The position numbers were made by a program, and so were the translations under genes. Shown piece by piece: positions 9,571 to 18,990 of a DNA stretch of 64,000 nucleotides (position 1 is its first letter; every line of letters starts with the position of its first letter). Below the pieces are notes generated by a model. The model was given only the letters and a program-made list of their open reading frames with translations. It did no database searches and had not been told where the DNA came from. The stretch is from NCBI RefSeq assembly GCF_000313935.1, contig NZ_AMSS01000001.1:1-64000 (forward strand), read 5' to 3'. Source of the DNA: Acinetobacter sp. WC-141. GTDB taxonomy: Bacteria; Pseudomonadota; Gammaproteobacteria; Pseudomonadales; Moraxellaceae.

Positions 9571-11043
9571 TTAAAAAATGCTTTGATAATCGCCAAGTTC
9601 AACTTGAATAGATTTGATACGGGTATAGTGCCCAAGTGTGGTTAGACCATTTTCGCGGCCCACGCCAGATTGTTTGTAGCCACCAACTGGCATCTCGGCA
9701 GGCGATTCGCCCCAAGTGTTAATCCAGCAAATACCTGCTTCAATTTGGTGAATAATGCGATGAGCACGGCTGATGTCTTGAGTAACAACGCCAGCAGCTA
9801 AACCAAAGGTGGTGTCGTTAGCACGACGGATGACTTCTTCTTCGGTTTCATAGCTTAAAATGCTCATGACAGGTCCAAAAATTTCTTCTTGAACAATCGC
9901 CATTTGGTCAGTGCAGTCGCTAAATACTGTCGGTAATACATAAGCACCTTTCGCAAGGTCACCCTCTGTTGCGCGGCCACCGCCAATTAACACTTTAGCA
10001 CCTTGTCGTTTGCCCGACTCAATGAAAGACAACACTTTTTCCATATGAGGGAAGCTCGTGAGTGGACCAAAGTTTGTCTCTTCAGCCATTGGGTCGCCAA
10101 TGCGAATACGTTTTACACGCTCTACAACGGCTTTTTCAAAATCGGCTAAACGTGATTTTGGAACAAATACACGCGTACCGTTGGTACATACTTGACCTGA
10201 GCTAAAGAAGTTCGCCATGACTGCAATATCTGCGGCACGGTTTAGGTCGGCATCTTCACAAATAATCAGTGGAGATTTACCACCAAGTTCCATGGTTACT
10301 TCTTTCAGTGTAGAGCCAGCAGCGCTTGCCATGACTTTTTTGCCGGTTTCCACACCGCCAGTGAATGAGATTTTTTCAATCACAGGATGTTCAGTGAGCC
10401 ACTGACCGATTTCACGACCAGCACCTTGCACCACGTTAAATACGCCGTCTGGAACGCCAGCTTCTGTATAGATTTCTGCAAGTTTAAATGCAGTGAGTGG
10501 AGTGGTTTCACTTGGTTTGAAAATCATGGCATTGCCGGCAGCAAGGGCAGGGGCAGATTTCCATAAAGCGATTTGAATTGGATAGTTCCAGGCACCAATA
10601 CCTGCAACCACGCCTAAAGGTTCACGGCGTGTATAAAAGAAACTTGATTCGCGAAGTGGAACTTGGTCACCCTGAATGGCTGTTGCAAGTCCTGCATAGT
10701 ATTCGAGTACATCTGCACCAGTCACGATGTCGACTGTAGATGTTTCGCTAAAAGCTTTACCTGTGTCGAGAGTTTCAAGACGGGCAAGCTCATCATTTCG
10801 TTCACGAAGAATGTCGACAGCACGACGCAAAATACGTGAACGCTCCATGGCAGTCATGGCAGCCCAGATTTTTTGTCCTTGTTGGGCACTTTGTACAGCA
10901 GCTTCAATATCTTGTTCAGATGCTTGCTGAAGAGTCGCGATTGTCTCGCCGTTGGCAGGGTTAATACTATTAAATGTTTTACCACTGGTTGCTTTAACAT
11001 AGCGTCCATGGATATACAGTTGATGAACTTGTACATCACTCAT
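9571..11043 (-). CDS. betB: Betaine-aldehyde dehydrogenase
   Basis: A 490-residue NAD(P)-dependent aldehyde dehydrogenase converting betaine aldehyde to glycine betaine. Catalytic Glu in [12 protein letters not shown], catalytic Cys in [12 protein letters not shown], cofactor/anchor region [15 protein letters not shown], and C-terminal [16 protein letters not shown]. Start at 11043 is preferred over the longer 11130 frame: it has GGAG upstream, gives the family-like [16 protein letters not shown], and overlaps the betI stop by 8 bases, implying translational coupling. Confidence 0.95.
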   Translation of the reverse strand: MSDVQVHQLYIHGRYVKATSGKTFNSINPANGETIATLQQASEQDIEAAVQSAQQGQKIWAAMTAMERSRILRRAVDILRERNDELARLETLDTGKAFSETSTVDIVTGADVLEYYAGLATAIQGDQVPLRESSFFYTRREPLGVVAGIGAWNYPIQIALWKSAPALAAGNAMIFKPSETTPLTAFKLAEIYTEAGVPDGVFNVVQGAGREIGQWLTEHPVIEKISFTGGVETGKKVMASAAGSTLKEVTMELGGKSPLIICEDADLNRAADIAVMANFFSSGQVCTNGTRVFVPKSRLADFEKAVVERVKRIRIGDPMAEETNFGPLTSFPHMEKVLSFIESGKRQGAKVLIGGGRATEGDLAKGAYVLPTVFSDCTDQMAIVQEEIFGPVMSILSYETEEEVIRRANDTTFGLAAGVVTQDISRAHRIIHQIEAGICWINTWGESPAEMPVGGYKQSGVGRENGLTTLGHYTRIKSIQVELGDYQSIF

Positions 11044-11659
11044 TTTGTCTCTCCTGCAAAGGCTTGTTCGCAAATTGCAATTGCGTTTGTACATAATCGT
11101 AAGCAATGGAACGGGCAAGATTGCTGTCAAATTCGTTATGACGGCTCAAACTGCCTCGTAGCCATAATCCATCAATCAATGCTGCCAGACCTCGAGCGGC
11201 AACACTGGCCTGTGGTTCATCCATTAACTTGAGAAAGTAAAACTTCAAGTTGGAGTACAGGCGTTGATCATTAATCTTTTGCAAGCGGCTTAAGTCTGGT
11301 ACGTGCATACTCGCTGACCAAAAGTCTAACCAGACCCGCATTGCTTTTTCATTGACCTGACTAATGTCAAAGTTCGAGTCGATAATGGCCTTAATTTGGC
11401 TCTCTGGATGCGTATCTGCTTCTGCTCTGTACTGTTCGGTTTTATGACGCAGAACATTCAGCATTTCTTGCATACAGGTATTTATCAACCCTTGTTTGTC
11501 GCCAAAATAATGGCTGACAATGCCGGTCGACAACTCGGCTTTTTTTGCAATTTGTGCAATGGTGGTATTGGATAACCCCACTTCATAAATTACGTCGAGT
11601 GCGGCATTCATAATCTCTTCACGTCGCACGTGCTCTGGTTTTACTCTGCGTTTTGTCAT
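11036..11659 (-). CDS. betI: TetR-family repressor of choline genes
   Basis: About 207 residues. The N-terminal TetR helix-turn-helix is at residues 12-55 ([44 protein letters not shown]). Its sequence and its place as first gene of betIBA identify BetI, which in other bacteria represses bet genes until choline binds. The ATG at 11659 (after GGAAAAAC) gives [15 protein letters not shown]; a GTG at 11677 would extend it by six residues. The predicted binding site is the 48-bp palindrome upstream at 11735-11782, shared with the divergent betT gene. Confidence 0.93.
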   Translation of the reverse strand: MTKRRVKPEHVRREEIMNAALDVIYEVGLSNTTIAQIAKKAELSTGIVSHYFGDKQGLINTCMQEMLNVLRHKTEQYRAEADTHPESQIKAIIDSNFDISQVNEKAMRVWLDFWSASMHVPDLSRLQKINDQRLYSNLKFYFLKLMDEPQASVAARGLAALIDGLWLRGSLSRHNEFDSNLARSIAYDYVQTQLQFANKPLQERQNE

Positions 11660-11734
11660 GTTTTTCCACATCAGCACTTTTAGCGGTGCTTTAAATTCAG
11701 CATGTTAACTTGCAAAGCATCATAGCACTTTTTT

Positions 11735-11782
11735 TATCATACTTGTTATTGATTGAACGTTCAATCAATAACAAGTATGATA
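11735..11782. promoter_or_regulatory. 48-bp perfect palindrome, probable BetI operator
   Basis: A perfect inverted repeat with two 24-base arms, centred between 11758 and 11759 on TTGAACGTTCAA, lies in the divergent region between betI and the first betT. The position and TGAACGTTCA core fit the BetI operator of other proteobacteria. The extent of perfect symmetry suggests room for more than one dimer. It could also form a cruciform or terminator-like RNA hairpin. Confidence 0.85.
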
Positions 11783-11924
11783 TGTAAAAATCAATGAATT
11801 TTTGAATATTGCCTCTAGGAATAAAGAGGTAAAATCAAAGGTTCTTACGGATAGGATGATGCGCATAAGTACAGTACTTATCACGTTATTTTGAGAAAAT
11901 ACACCGATTGCAAGGAGCAATAAG

Positions 11925-13547
11925 ATGGTGTTGAAAAGTGATAGATATTCTTCAGACCATATTCGGTTAAATCGTTTTGTATTTTGGAGTTCAGCCATCA
12001 GTATTGGCATTTTTGGCCTACTTTTTGTGCTGTTTCCAGAAAAAAGTCAGTTTTGGTTGACCTACATACAAGAGCAAGTAAATCACTTTTTCGGGTGGTA
12101 TTACATGCTGGTTATTGTGCTTTGTCTGGGCTTTGTGGCATGGCTCGCTTTTTCAAAAGTAGGGCAGATTCCCTTAGGAAAAGACGACGACAAACCTGAG
12201 TTTAGTTATTTGGCTTGGACCTCAATGCTGTTCTCGGCAGGTATTGGTATTGCCTTACTTTACTATGGCGTTGCTGAACCTGTTGACCATTTTTTAAGAC
12301 CACCGGAAGGTGAGTCAGGAACCATTCAGGCAGCCCGTAATGCCATGACCTATAGCTTTTTGCATTGGGGCATTCATGGCTGGGTACTCTATGCATTACT
12401 CGGGGTCACTTTAGGTTACTTCGCTTTCAGACAAAACTTGCCATTAGCACTGCGTTCGGCGCTTTACCCAATTTTTGGAGAGCGTGTTCATGGCTTGGTG
12501 GGTGATTTTGTCGATGGTTTTGGAATTTTAGCTACAGTTATTTCTTTGGTCACCAACTTGGGAATCGGGGCTTTGGTGCTTGTGTCAGGCATTTGCTATT
12601 TGCTTCCGCAAATTCCTAATAACTCTGTGACCTTAATTACAGTTGTTCTTATTATGATGTTTGTTGCCACGATCACGACCGTGGTGGGCATTGAAAAAGG
12701 CTTGGCATGGCTATCGCGTATTAATTTACGTCTGCTGTATGCATTACTTTTATTTGTATTTTTAACGGGCCCTACAAATCATTTATTAAATGGCCTTGTG
12801 CAAAATATGGGTGATTATCTAAGCAATTTTATTGGTAAAAGCTTTGATATGTATTTGTATAACCCAAAAGCAAGTGGCTGGTTGGGTTCGTGGACTGTGT
12901 TTTATTGGGCATGGTGGATTGCTTGGGCACCTTTTGTCGGCATGTTTATTGCCCGTATTTCAAAAGGACGTACGATTCGCGAAGTTGTATTGGGTGTATG
13001 CCTGATTCCACTCGGCTTTACCCTAGCTTGGATCTCGGTTTTTGGAAATACGGCAATTTACTTTATCTTGAACCAAAAACAGAAAGTTTTGGGCGATATG
13101 GTTTTAACTGATCCGGCATTATCTTTATTTAAGTTACTCGAATATCTGCCGTTTAATCCTTATGTTGCAGGTATTGTTGTTGTAATTTGTTTCGTTTTAT
13201 TTTTGACACCAGTTGGCTCTGGTACACTTATGATCGCTAATTTGTCCTCAAAAGGGGGCACCAATGATAGTGATTCACCGATCTGGTTACGCGTTTTTTG
13301 GTCTGTGGTAATTACCATTGTAAGTATTGGCTTGCTATTAGCCGGTAGTTTCAACTCCATGCAAAGTGCTGTGGTGTTATGTGGTTTACCATTTTCAGTC
13401 ATTATTTTGCTTTATATGTTTGGTTTAGCCAAAGCCTTAAAACAAGATGATTTTGACCCTCAATTAGTGAAAAAACAGTTAGCTGTTTCAAAAGACATTT
13501 CGGTTCCGTCGAATTGTGACCAGAATAAAGTGACTGAGGTTTTATAA
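11925..13547 (+). CDS. betT: BCCT-family choline/betaine transporter (BetT-like, short form)
   Basis: A 540-residue inner-membrane carrier of the betaine/choline/carnitine family with twelve predicted helices. Signature regions: FSAGIGIALLYYGVAEPVDHF in helix 3 and FYWAWWIAWAPFVGMFIARI around helix 8. It has only a short C-terminal tail, so it lacks the long osmosensory extension of the next gene. RBS AAGGAG sits nine bases before ATG. It is divergent from betI across the palindromic operator, so choline induction is expected. The substrate is probably choline; betaine cannot be excluded. Confidence 0.92.
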   Translation: MVLKSDRYSSDHIRLNRFVFWSSAISIGIFGLLFVLFPEKSQFWLTYIQEQVNHFFGWYYMLVIVLCLGFVAWLAFSKVGQIPLGKDDDKPEFSYLAWTSMLFSAGIGIALLYYGVAEPVDHFLRPPEGESGTIQAARNAMTYSFLHWGIHGWVLYALLGVTLGYFAFRQNLPLALRSALYPIFGERVHGLVGDFVDGFGILATVISLVTNLGIGALVLVSGICYLLPQIPNNSVTLITVVLIMMFVATITTVVGIEKGLAWLSRINLRLLYALLLFVFLTGPTNHLLNGLVQNMGDYLSNFIGKSFDMYLYNPKASGWLGSWTVFYWAWWIAWAPFVGMFIARISKGRTIREVVLGVCLIPLGFTLAWISVFGNTAIYFILNQKQKVLGDMVLTDPALSLFKLLEYLPFNPYVAGIVVVICFVLFLTPVGSGTLMIANLSSKGGTNDSDSPIWLRVFWSVVITIVSIGLLLAGSFNSMQSAVVLCGLPFSVIILLYMFGLAKALKQDDFDPQLVKKQLAVSKDISVPSNCDQNKVTEVL

Positions 13548-13590
13548 CCTCAACCGATCACATCTATATATTATTTTTTGCGTTTAAAGT

Positions 13591-13626
13591 CGTCTTTTCA
13601 TTATTTTAAATAATAGTGAAAAGACG
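13591..13626 (+). terminator. Hairpin between the two betT genes
   Basis: A stem of about 15 bp (CGTCTTTTCATTATT with AATAGTGAAAAGACG, one T-G pair) with a 6-base loop, 44 bases after the first betT. Its downstream tail is AT-rich rather than a clean T run, so it could be a terminator, attenuator or RNA stabiliser between the two genes. Confidence 0.6.
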
Positions 13627-13668
13627 AAATTAAATATTTTGTTTTTATTTTTATTCCTTGAGGATTGT

Positions 13669-15735
13669 ATGGCAACAGATAATCCAAGAGCAGTTGATGA
13701 TTTAACATTATCTAAATCTAAAAAAGACCCGCTCAATCGTGTGGTTTTTTATTTTTCAGCTGTACTTATTTTAATTTTTTCTCTCGTCACGTTTTTGTTT
13801 AATGATTTTGCAAACCGAGTCATGAACACCGTACTTCAGTGGGTAACCTCAACCTTTGGTTGGTATTATCTGCTTGCCGCAACGCTATATATGGTTTTCG
13901 TGATTTTTATTGCCTGTTCAAGATACGGCAATATTAAGCTAGGACCTAAGCATTCAAAGCCTGAGTTTAGTGTACTCAGCTGGTCTGCGATGCTGTTTTC
14001 GGCTGGTATTGGTATCGATCTGATGTTCTTCTCGGTCGCTGAGCCTTTATCTCATTATATGCAACCTCCAGTCGGAGCAGGTCAGACCTATGAAGCAGCA
14101 CGCCAAAGTATGGTCTGGACATTGTTCCACTATGGCTTAACCGGCTGGTGTATGTATGCCTTAATTGGTATGTCATTGGGATACTTTAGTTATCGTTATA
14201 ACTTACCGCTTACCATTCGTTCTGCACTTTACCCAATTTTCGGAAACAGAATTAATGGGGCAATTGGGCATAGCGTTGATACAGCTGCCGTTATCGGAAC
14301 AATTTTTGGTATTGCGACGACCTGCGGGATTGGAGTAGTACAGCTAAATTATGGCCTGCATGTATTATTGGGATTACCAGAAAACATCTGGATGCAATTT
14401 ATCCTGATTGCTGTCGCGGTCGGTATTAGTGTTATTTCGGTGACATCAGGGGTCAATAAAGGCCTGCGGATTTTATCTGAAATCAATATTTATGTTTCGG
14501 TTGGGCTATTGCTGTTTATTTTGTTCTTGGGAAATACCGAGTTTTTACTCAATGCCCTAGTCCAAAATATTGGTGATTATTTAACCCGTTTCCCGACTTT
14601 AGCATTACAAAGTTTTGCTTTTGAACAGCCTAAAGAGTGGATGAGTAGTTGGACTTTCTTCTTCTGGGCATGGTGGATTGCTTGGTCTCCATTTGTTGGA
14701 CTTTTCCTAGCACGTATCTCAAGAGGACGTACCATTCGTGAGTTTGTGTGCGGTACTTTAATTATTCCGCTTCTATTTACACTTACATGGTTATCCATTT
14801 TTGGTAATAGTGCATTGCACAGCGTTATTTTTGAAGGTAACCAAACCTTAGCAGCGACTGTGTTAGCAAATCCGGCTCATGGTTTCTACGACCTGCTAGC
14901 GCAATATCCGGGCTTTACCTTTATCGCTTCAATTGCCACCGTGACAGGGCTTTTGTTCTACGTGACTTCTGCCGATTCGGGAGCGCTGGTTTTAGGTAAC
15001 TTCACGACTAAACTTACGAATATTGATAATGATGCTCCTCGTTGGTTAAGTGTGTTTTGGGCAGTAGCAATTGGTTTGCTGACATTAGCAATGCTGATGA
15101 CCAACGGTATTACCGCTTTGCAAAACGCGACCATCATTATGGGATTACCTTTTAGCTTTGTGATGTTCCTTGTGATGGCAGGACTATATAAGTCGCTGAG
15201 GCTTGAAGATTACCGGCAAGCCAGTCGAAGTATGAACGCAGCTCCGGTAGTCGGTAATGTTGATATTCTGAATTGGAAACAACGTTTAACTCGAGTGATG
15301 CATCATCCGGGAACCACTGAAACCCAACGCATGTTAGATGCAGTTTGTCTACCGGCTGTTCAAGCCGTTGCAGGTGAGCTTATTAAGCAGGGTATGAATG
15401 TAGATGTGCAGCAAACCCCTCTTGAAGATGAAGAAGCACTTTACCATCTGGACTTCACTATTCATTTGGAAGAAGAACAAAACTTCGTTTATCAGATCTG
15501 GCCTGTACGCTATAGTGCGCCTAACTTTAGCCAGCGAGTGAAACGGGGTAAACAGTTCTATTACCGGCTAGAAACCTATCTTTATGATGGCTCTCAAGAT
15601 AATGATCTGGTGGGATACAGTAAAGAACAGGTCATTAATGACATTTTAGATAAATATGAAAGACATATGACGTTCTTACATATTAATCGTATTAGCCCGG
15701 GGAATCGTCCGTTGTTCCCAGATCCACAAGCTTAA
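13669..15735 (+). CDS. betT: BCCT-family choline transporter with long C-terminal domain
   Basis: A 688-residue BCCT carrier. The membrane part (about residues 25-530) has FSAGIGIDLMFFSVAEPLSHY and FFWAWWIAWSPFVGLFLARI. About 150 hydrophilic residues follow, as in E. coli BetT (677 aa), whose C-terminal domain is involved in osmotic regulation. The helix-3 motif differs from the first paralogue (GIDLMFFS versus GIALLYYG), so ion coupling or affinity may differ. The ATG at 13669, preceded by TGAGGA, is chosen over an in-frame start at 13639. It lies 11 bases before the MarC-family gene, so the two are co-transcribed. Confidence 0.93.
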   Translation: MATDNPRAVDDLTLSKSKKDPLNRVVFYFSAVLILIFSLVTFLFNDFANRVMNTVLQWVTSTFGWYYLLAATLYMVFVIFIACSRYGNIKLGPKHSKPEFSVLSWSAMLFSAGIGIDLMFFSVAEPLSHYMQPPVGAGQTYEAARQSMVWTLFHYGLTGWCMYALIGMSLGYFSYRYNLPLTIRSALYPIFGNRINGAIGHSVDTAAVIGTIFGIATTCGIGVVQLNYGLHVLLGLPENIWMQFILIAVAVGISVISVTSGVNKGLRILSEINIYVSVGLLLFILFLGNTEFLLNALVQNIGDYLTRFPTLALQSFAFEQPKEWMSSWTFFFWAWWIAWSPFVGLFLARISRGRTIREFVCGTLIIPLLFTLTWLSIFGNSALHSVIFEGNQTLAATVLANPAHGFYDLLAQYPGFTFIASIATVTGLLFYVTSADSGALVLGNFTTKLTNIDNDAPRWLSVFWAVAIGLLTLAMLMTNGITALQNATIIMGLPFSFVMFLVMAGLYKSLRLEDYRQASRSMNAAPVVGNVDILNWKQRLTRVMHHPGTTETQRMLDAVCLPAVQAVAGELIKQGMNVDVQQTPLEDEEALYHLDFTIHLEEEQNFVYQIWPVRYSAPNFSQRVKRGKQFYYRLETYLYDGSQDNDLVGYSKEQVINDILDKYERHMTFLHINRISPGNRPLFPDPQA

Positions 15736-15746
15736 GAGGACAATGC

Positions 15747-16361
15747 ATGGCTTCTCCTTATCTACATTCTTTTGCTTTATTTTTCTCTTTGCTCAATCCA
15801 TTTTTAATGAGCATTTATATGATTGGCCTGATCCGCCATTCAGAAACAAAGGTGTTTAATAAAGCACTGATTCAGGGAAGCTTGATTGCTTTTGTCGTGT
15901 TCATGCTATTTGCATGGGGCGGCGAAGCAATTTTTAGTAAATATCTGAATGTACGTTTTGAAGCCTTCCAGATTTTTGGTGGCCTTATCTTTTTGGTCAT
16001 TGGCTATCGTTACGTTTTTCAGGGTGCCGATACTATTGGTGAAATGCGTGGTGCACCAGAACATCTGGCTGGCACCATTGCCATGCCGTTCATGATTGGC
16101 CCGGGCACCATTAGTGCTGCTGTGGTAACAGGAATGGAAATGTCAATTGGTGAAGCAGCCCTAGTGATAGCCTTTACCTTGTTTTTAACCTGTAGTATTT
16201 TGATTTTGATGAAATTTTCACATGATCATTTACGTTATCGACATGCCAAACATATCGATCGTTATTTTGATATTGTGGGGCGTTTATCTGCTTTGTTAAT
16301 CGGAACGATTGCCATTGATATGATTATTAATGGTGTAACAGGTGTGATTACTAAAATATAG
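15747..16361 (+). CDS. MarC-family integral membrane protein
   Basis: A 204-residue protein with six hydrophobic helices of the MarC/UPF0056 family: N-terminal FFSLLNPFLMSIYMIGL, and conserved AMPFMIGPGTISAAVV in the middle. The family's transport role is unproven; despite its name, MarC was not confirmed as an antibiotic-resistance protein. GAGGA precedes the ATG by six bases. Located 11 bases after the long betT and before a strong terminator, it closes the plus-strand bet transcript. A role in osmotic adaptation is only suggested by this position. Confidence 0.88.
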   Translation: MASPYLHSFALFFSLLNPFLMSIYMIGLIRHSETKVFNKALIQGSLIAFVVFMLFAWGGEAIFSKYLNVRFEAFQIFGGLIFLVIGYRYVFQGADTIGEMRGAPEHLAGTIAMPFMIGPGTISAAVVTGMEMSIGEAALVIAFTLFLTCSILILMKFSHDHLRYRHAKHIDRYFDIVGRLSALLIGTIAIDMIINGVTGVITKI

Positions 16362-16380
16362 CGAGTGACCCGTAAGATCC

Positions 16381-16424
16381 TGCTATGCCATTAAGCGTGG
16401 AATAAAATGGCATAGCATCTTTTA
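16381..16424 (+). terminator. Terminator of the betT-marC transcript
   Basis: A 12-bp perfect stem TGCTATGCCATT (16381-16392) with AATGGCATAGCA (16406-16417), followed by TCTTTT. It begins 20 bases after the MarC-family stop. Confidence 0.82.
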
Positions 16425-16613
16425 AAAAAATTCTAAGATAAATAAGACAGCTTAAAAAATAACTTTAAAAATAATGCCTTAAAAAACTAAATTTTAAAAA
16501 ACAATCAAAGATATTAAAAAATACAATGCTATGTTGTGGATTTAAACATGTTTTTTTTGTGAATTATCAACCATAATGTTGACTGAGCTTGTTTTAAGAC
16601 ACAGAGTTGAGCT

Positions 16614-17129
16614 ATGCCTACATTAGATGAAATAACCACAGCAACTGATGATCAGTCTGAATTGACGATGTCAGTTTTGATGACGCCTGATATGGCAAAT
16701 TTTTCAGGTAATGTTCATGGTGGTACGATTCTAAAACTACTAGACCAAGTCGCTTACGCTTGCGCAAGTCGTTATTCGGGTGGCTACGTGGTGACTTTAT
16801 CTGTAGATAAGGTGAATTTTAAAGAACCTATTTATGTAGGTGAGCTGGTAACCTTCTTGGCAAGTGTTAACCATGTAGGCCGTACTTCAATGGAAGTGGG
16901 AATACGGGTTGAAGCTCAAAATATCCAGAAGCGTACAGTGCGCCATACCAATAGCTGTTATTTCACCATGGTTGCTGTTGATGAACAGGGCAAGCCATGT
17001 GAAGTACCTCATTTGAAACTTGATACAGAGTGGAAGCGTTGCCGCTTTGAAGCAGCCGAGCACCGCAAAGTTTTACGTCTACAAGAAAATCACAACCCAT
17101 CTTGTAGCATGTATAAAAAATCTTCTTAA
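16614..17129 (+). CDS. Acyl-CoA thioesterase, hotdog fold
   Basis: A 171-residue cytoplasmic hotdog-fold thioesterase of the YciA/BFIT type, which hydrolyses acyl-CoA to free acid and CoA. The motif NFSGNVHGGTILKLLDQVAYACASRY contains the conserved Asn/His/Gly-Gly substrate loop and active Asp. VDKVNFKEPIYVGELV and VGRTSMEVGIRV are further family signatures. The C-terminal tail (RFEAAEHRKVLRLQENHNPSCSMYKKSS) is hydrophilic and less conserved. Monocistronic: a 250-base gap precedes it and a strong terminator follows. Confidence 0.9.
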   Translation: MPTLDEITTATDDQSELTMSVLMTPDMANFSGNVHGGTILKLLDQVAYACASRYSGGYVVTLSVDKVNFKEPIYVGELVTFLASVNHVGRTSMEVGIRVEAQNIQKRTVRHTNSCYFTMVAVDEQGKPCEVPHLKLDTEWKRCRFEAAEHRKVLRLQENHNPSCSMYKKSS

Positions 17130-17132
17130 AAA

Positions 17133-17172
17133 AAAGGATCGAACCGCAGCATGGTTCGATCCTTTCCTTCTT
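17133..17172 (+). terminator. Rho-independent terminator, probably bidirectional
   Basis: A 13-bp perfect stem AAAGGATCGAACC (17133-17145) with GGTTCGATCCTTT (17153-17165), followed by CCTTCTTT on the plus strand. An A run on the left would serve the minus strand. Confidence 0.92.
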
Positions 17173-17243
17173 TACCAAAATTCAGCATCCATTTTTCATT
17201 TCAGTAAAATTATCTCTGAGCTTGGAGGAGAGTGCTGAGAGAA

Positions 17244-17450
17244 TTAACGAGTTGCAGGTGCTGGTGCAGCTTCAGAAGCAGAACCTACAGCATCAGTTGC
17301 AGCATTAGCAGTGTTTGCTTGTTCTTGAGTTGAAACAACTACTTTCTCTTCACCAGCAGTGCTATGCGCTTGTTCATGTTTAGAAGCAGCGAAAGTTGAT
17401 ACTGCAGTTAAAGCTAAAGTTGTTGCAAGTAGAGTTTTAACTAATTTCAT
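17244..17450 (-). CDS. Small secreted alanine-rich protein of unknown function
   Basis: A 68-residue product. Residues 1-21 form a clear signal peptide (MKLVKTLLATTLALTAVSTFA, cleavage after TFA), leaving a 47-residue hydrophilic peptide rich in Ala, Glu, Thr and Ser with no cysteines and no recognisable domain. It is probably periplasmic and intrinsically disordered. It is convergent with the thioesterase gene. An ATG after a GGATGCC stretch starts it. Coding potential is supported by the signal peptide and the biased, repeat-free composition. Confidence 0.72.
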   Translation of the reverse strand: MKLVKTLLATTLALTAVSTFAASKHEQAHSTAGEEKVVVSTQEQANTANAATDAVGSASEAAPAPATR

Positions 17451-17949
17451 GTTATGGCATCCTTAAATTCATTAAAAAAATAAATCAAACCTAATCATTT
17501 AAACCTACATGGAATATGTATGGCTGAATAACTAAGCTAGGACACATGCTAAGCCGAGGTTGGGATTACATCAATTAACTTAACAATCTATTACGCCTAT
17601 CTTAACAATATGAAATATACGGGCCATTTATGTGCGGAATCTGTAAAATTAACTGGCTTAAATACACCTTAAAATGTGAAAGAATATTTCTTGTTGAGTA
17701 AAAAAAAACCAATTTTGTTACGAAAACCTAACACTTTGGCATGAATTGTGAATGCGCATAAATAGAATATTCCGTTTGAATTATAGTTGTCTAAAGTTAA
17801 TTTAGATTTTGAATGAGATGTATGTCACATATTAAGTGTTTTGCCCTGATAATTGGAAAGTATATCTTCAAAGTGAAAAATCATTTTCATGGGATTTAAA
17901 CAGTGATATACCTTTTTTAGTTTTTAAACTTTGTTGATTTGAGCCGCTT
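17451..17949. other. Non-coding region between divergent genes
   Basis: About 500 bases between the small secreted protein and the COG0523 GTPase. It must hold both promoters. I found no open frame or RNA gene. A weak inverted repeat TGAAAA-ATCA-TTTTCA sits at 17874-17889, 60 bases before the GTPase start, and may be chance in AT-rich DNA. Confidence 0.5.
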
Positions 17950-18948
17950 GTGAAATTTATTGCCCAAAAAACTGTTCCTACCCATATTATTTCTGGTTTT
18001 TTAGGGGCTGGTAAAACCACATTATTACAGCATTTATTAAGTCAGAAGCCTAAAGATGAGGTTTGGGCTGTATTAATGAATGAGTTTGGGCAAATTGGAG
18101 TAGACCAACAACTCTTACCTCAAGATGAGGGGTATGCAGTTAAAGAATTATTAGGTGGTTGCTTGTGTTGTAGTAGTCAATTGCCTATGCATATTGCTTT
18201 AGCCCGTCTATTGAGTGAGCAAAAGCCAGATAGACTCTTTATTGAGCCTACAGGACTTGGGCATCCTTCACAGTTATTTGACCAACTGACTGAACCGCAT
18301 TGGCAAAGTAGTTTAGCCATGCGTGCTTTAGTTACTGTTGTTGATGGTAGCCGTTTGCACGATACAAACTGGGTCAAGCAAAACCTTTATGAAGATCAGT
18401 TAAAAGCTGCCCAGATTGTGGTGGTGTCACATACTGATGTGATGACTTTTGAAGATGATCAGGCGCTTGAGTTATTAAAAGAAGAATACAAGCCTTATCA
18501 TCAAGAATGGATTAAGACTGAACATGGTCAGTTAGCGTTAAATAAAATTGATGTAGCTGCTCGCTTAACTGAGCGCTCTATTCAACCTTTACTTAAACTT
18601 CAAAAACAAATGACTGAAACCGAGGTTAAGAAGGAAATTCAGCAATTACCTTATCATTATGTCGAGTCGGCACAAGGCTATATTGTGGCAGGTTGGAAAT
18701 TACCTAAACGCTGGAAATTCGATTTTTATGCTTTGCTAGATTTATTATGCGCACAGGAAGGCTGGCTTCGAATTAAGGGAATTTTTAATACAGATCAAGG
18801 TTGGAAAGTTTTTAACTTTAATCCTGATCAGTTTAATTATAAGTCTGGTGAAGAGGGAATTGACAACCGCATTGAAATCATTAGCGAACATCATCACGAT
18901 TGGTTGGCTTTTGAAACGGCATTACTTGCTTGTCAGCTTAAAGAATAG
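17950..18948 (+). CDS. COG0523/CobW-family GTP-binding metal chaperone
   Basis: A 332-residue G3E GTPase. Walker A is at residues 16-24 (GFLGAGKTT), the metal-binding CxCC at 71-74 (GGCLCC), a Walker-B-like FIEPTGLGHP near 95, and an SHTD guanine-specificity motif near 157. The CobW C-terminal domain spans about residues 230-330. Family members move zinc, cobalt or nickel ions to target enzymes. The start codon is GTG, after a weak site. It is not beside hut, nitrile hydratase, cobalamin or Zur-regulated genes, so its metal and client are unknown. Confidence 0.88.
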   Translation: MKFIAQKTVPTHIISGFLGAGKTTLLQHLLSQKPKDEVWAVLMNEFGQIGVDQQLLPQDEGYAVKELLGGCLCCSSQLPMHIALARLLSEQKPDRLFIEPTGLGHPSQLFDQLTEPHWQSSLAMRALVTVVDGSRLHDTNWVKQNLYEDQLKAAQIVVVSHTDVMTFEDDQALELLKEEYKPYHQEWIKTEHGQLALNKIDVAARLTERSIQPLLKLQKQMTETEVKKEIQQLPYHYVESAQGYIVAGWKLPKRWKFDFYALLDLLCAQEGWLRIKGIFNTDQGWKVFNFNPDQFNYKSGEEGIDNRIEIISEHHHDWLAFETALLACQLKE

Positions 18949-18981
18949 AGAACATTAAACCAAAGACGATTTAATGTTCTC
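18948..18981. terminator. Shared hairpin between convergent genes
   Basis: A 12-bp perfect stem GAGAACATTAAA with TTTAATGTTCTC overlaps the last base of the GTPase stop codon and precedes the dicarboxylate transporter stop on the other strand. It has no strong T run on either side. Confidence 0.65.
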
Positions 18982-18990
18982 ATAATGGAT

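Noticed and set aside
17874-17889. TGAAAA-ATCA-TTTTCA dyad before the COG0523 gene as a Zur or Fur site
   Set aside because: Short, very AT-rich and not matching a Zur or Fur consensus; may be chance.
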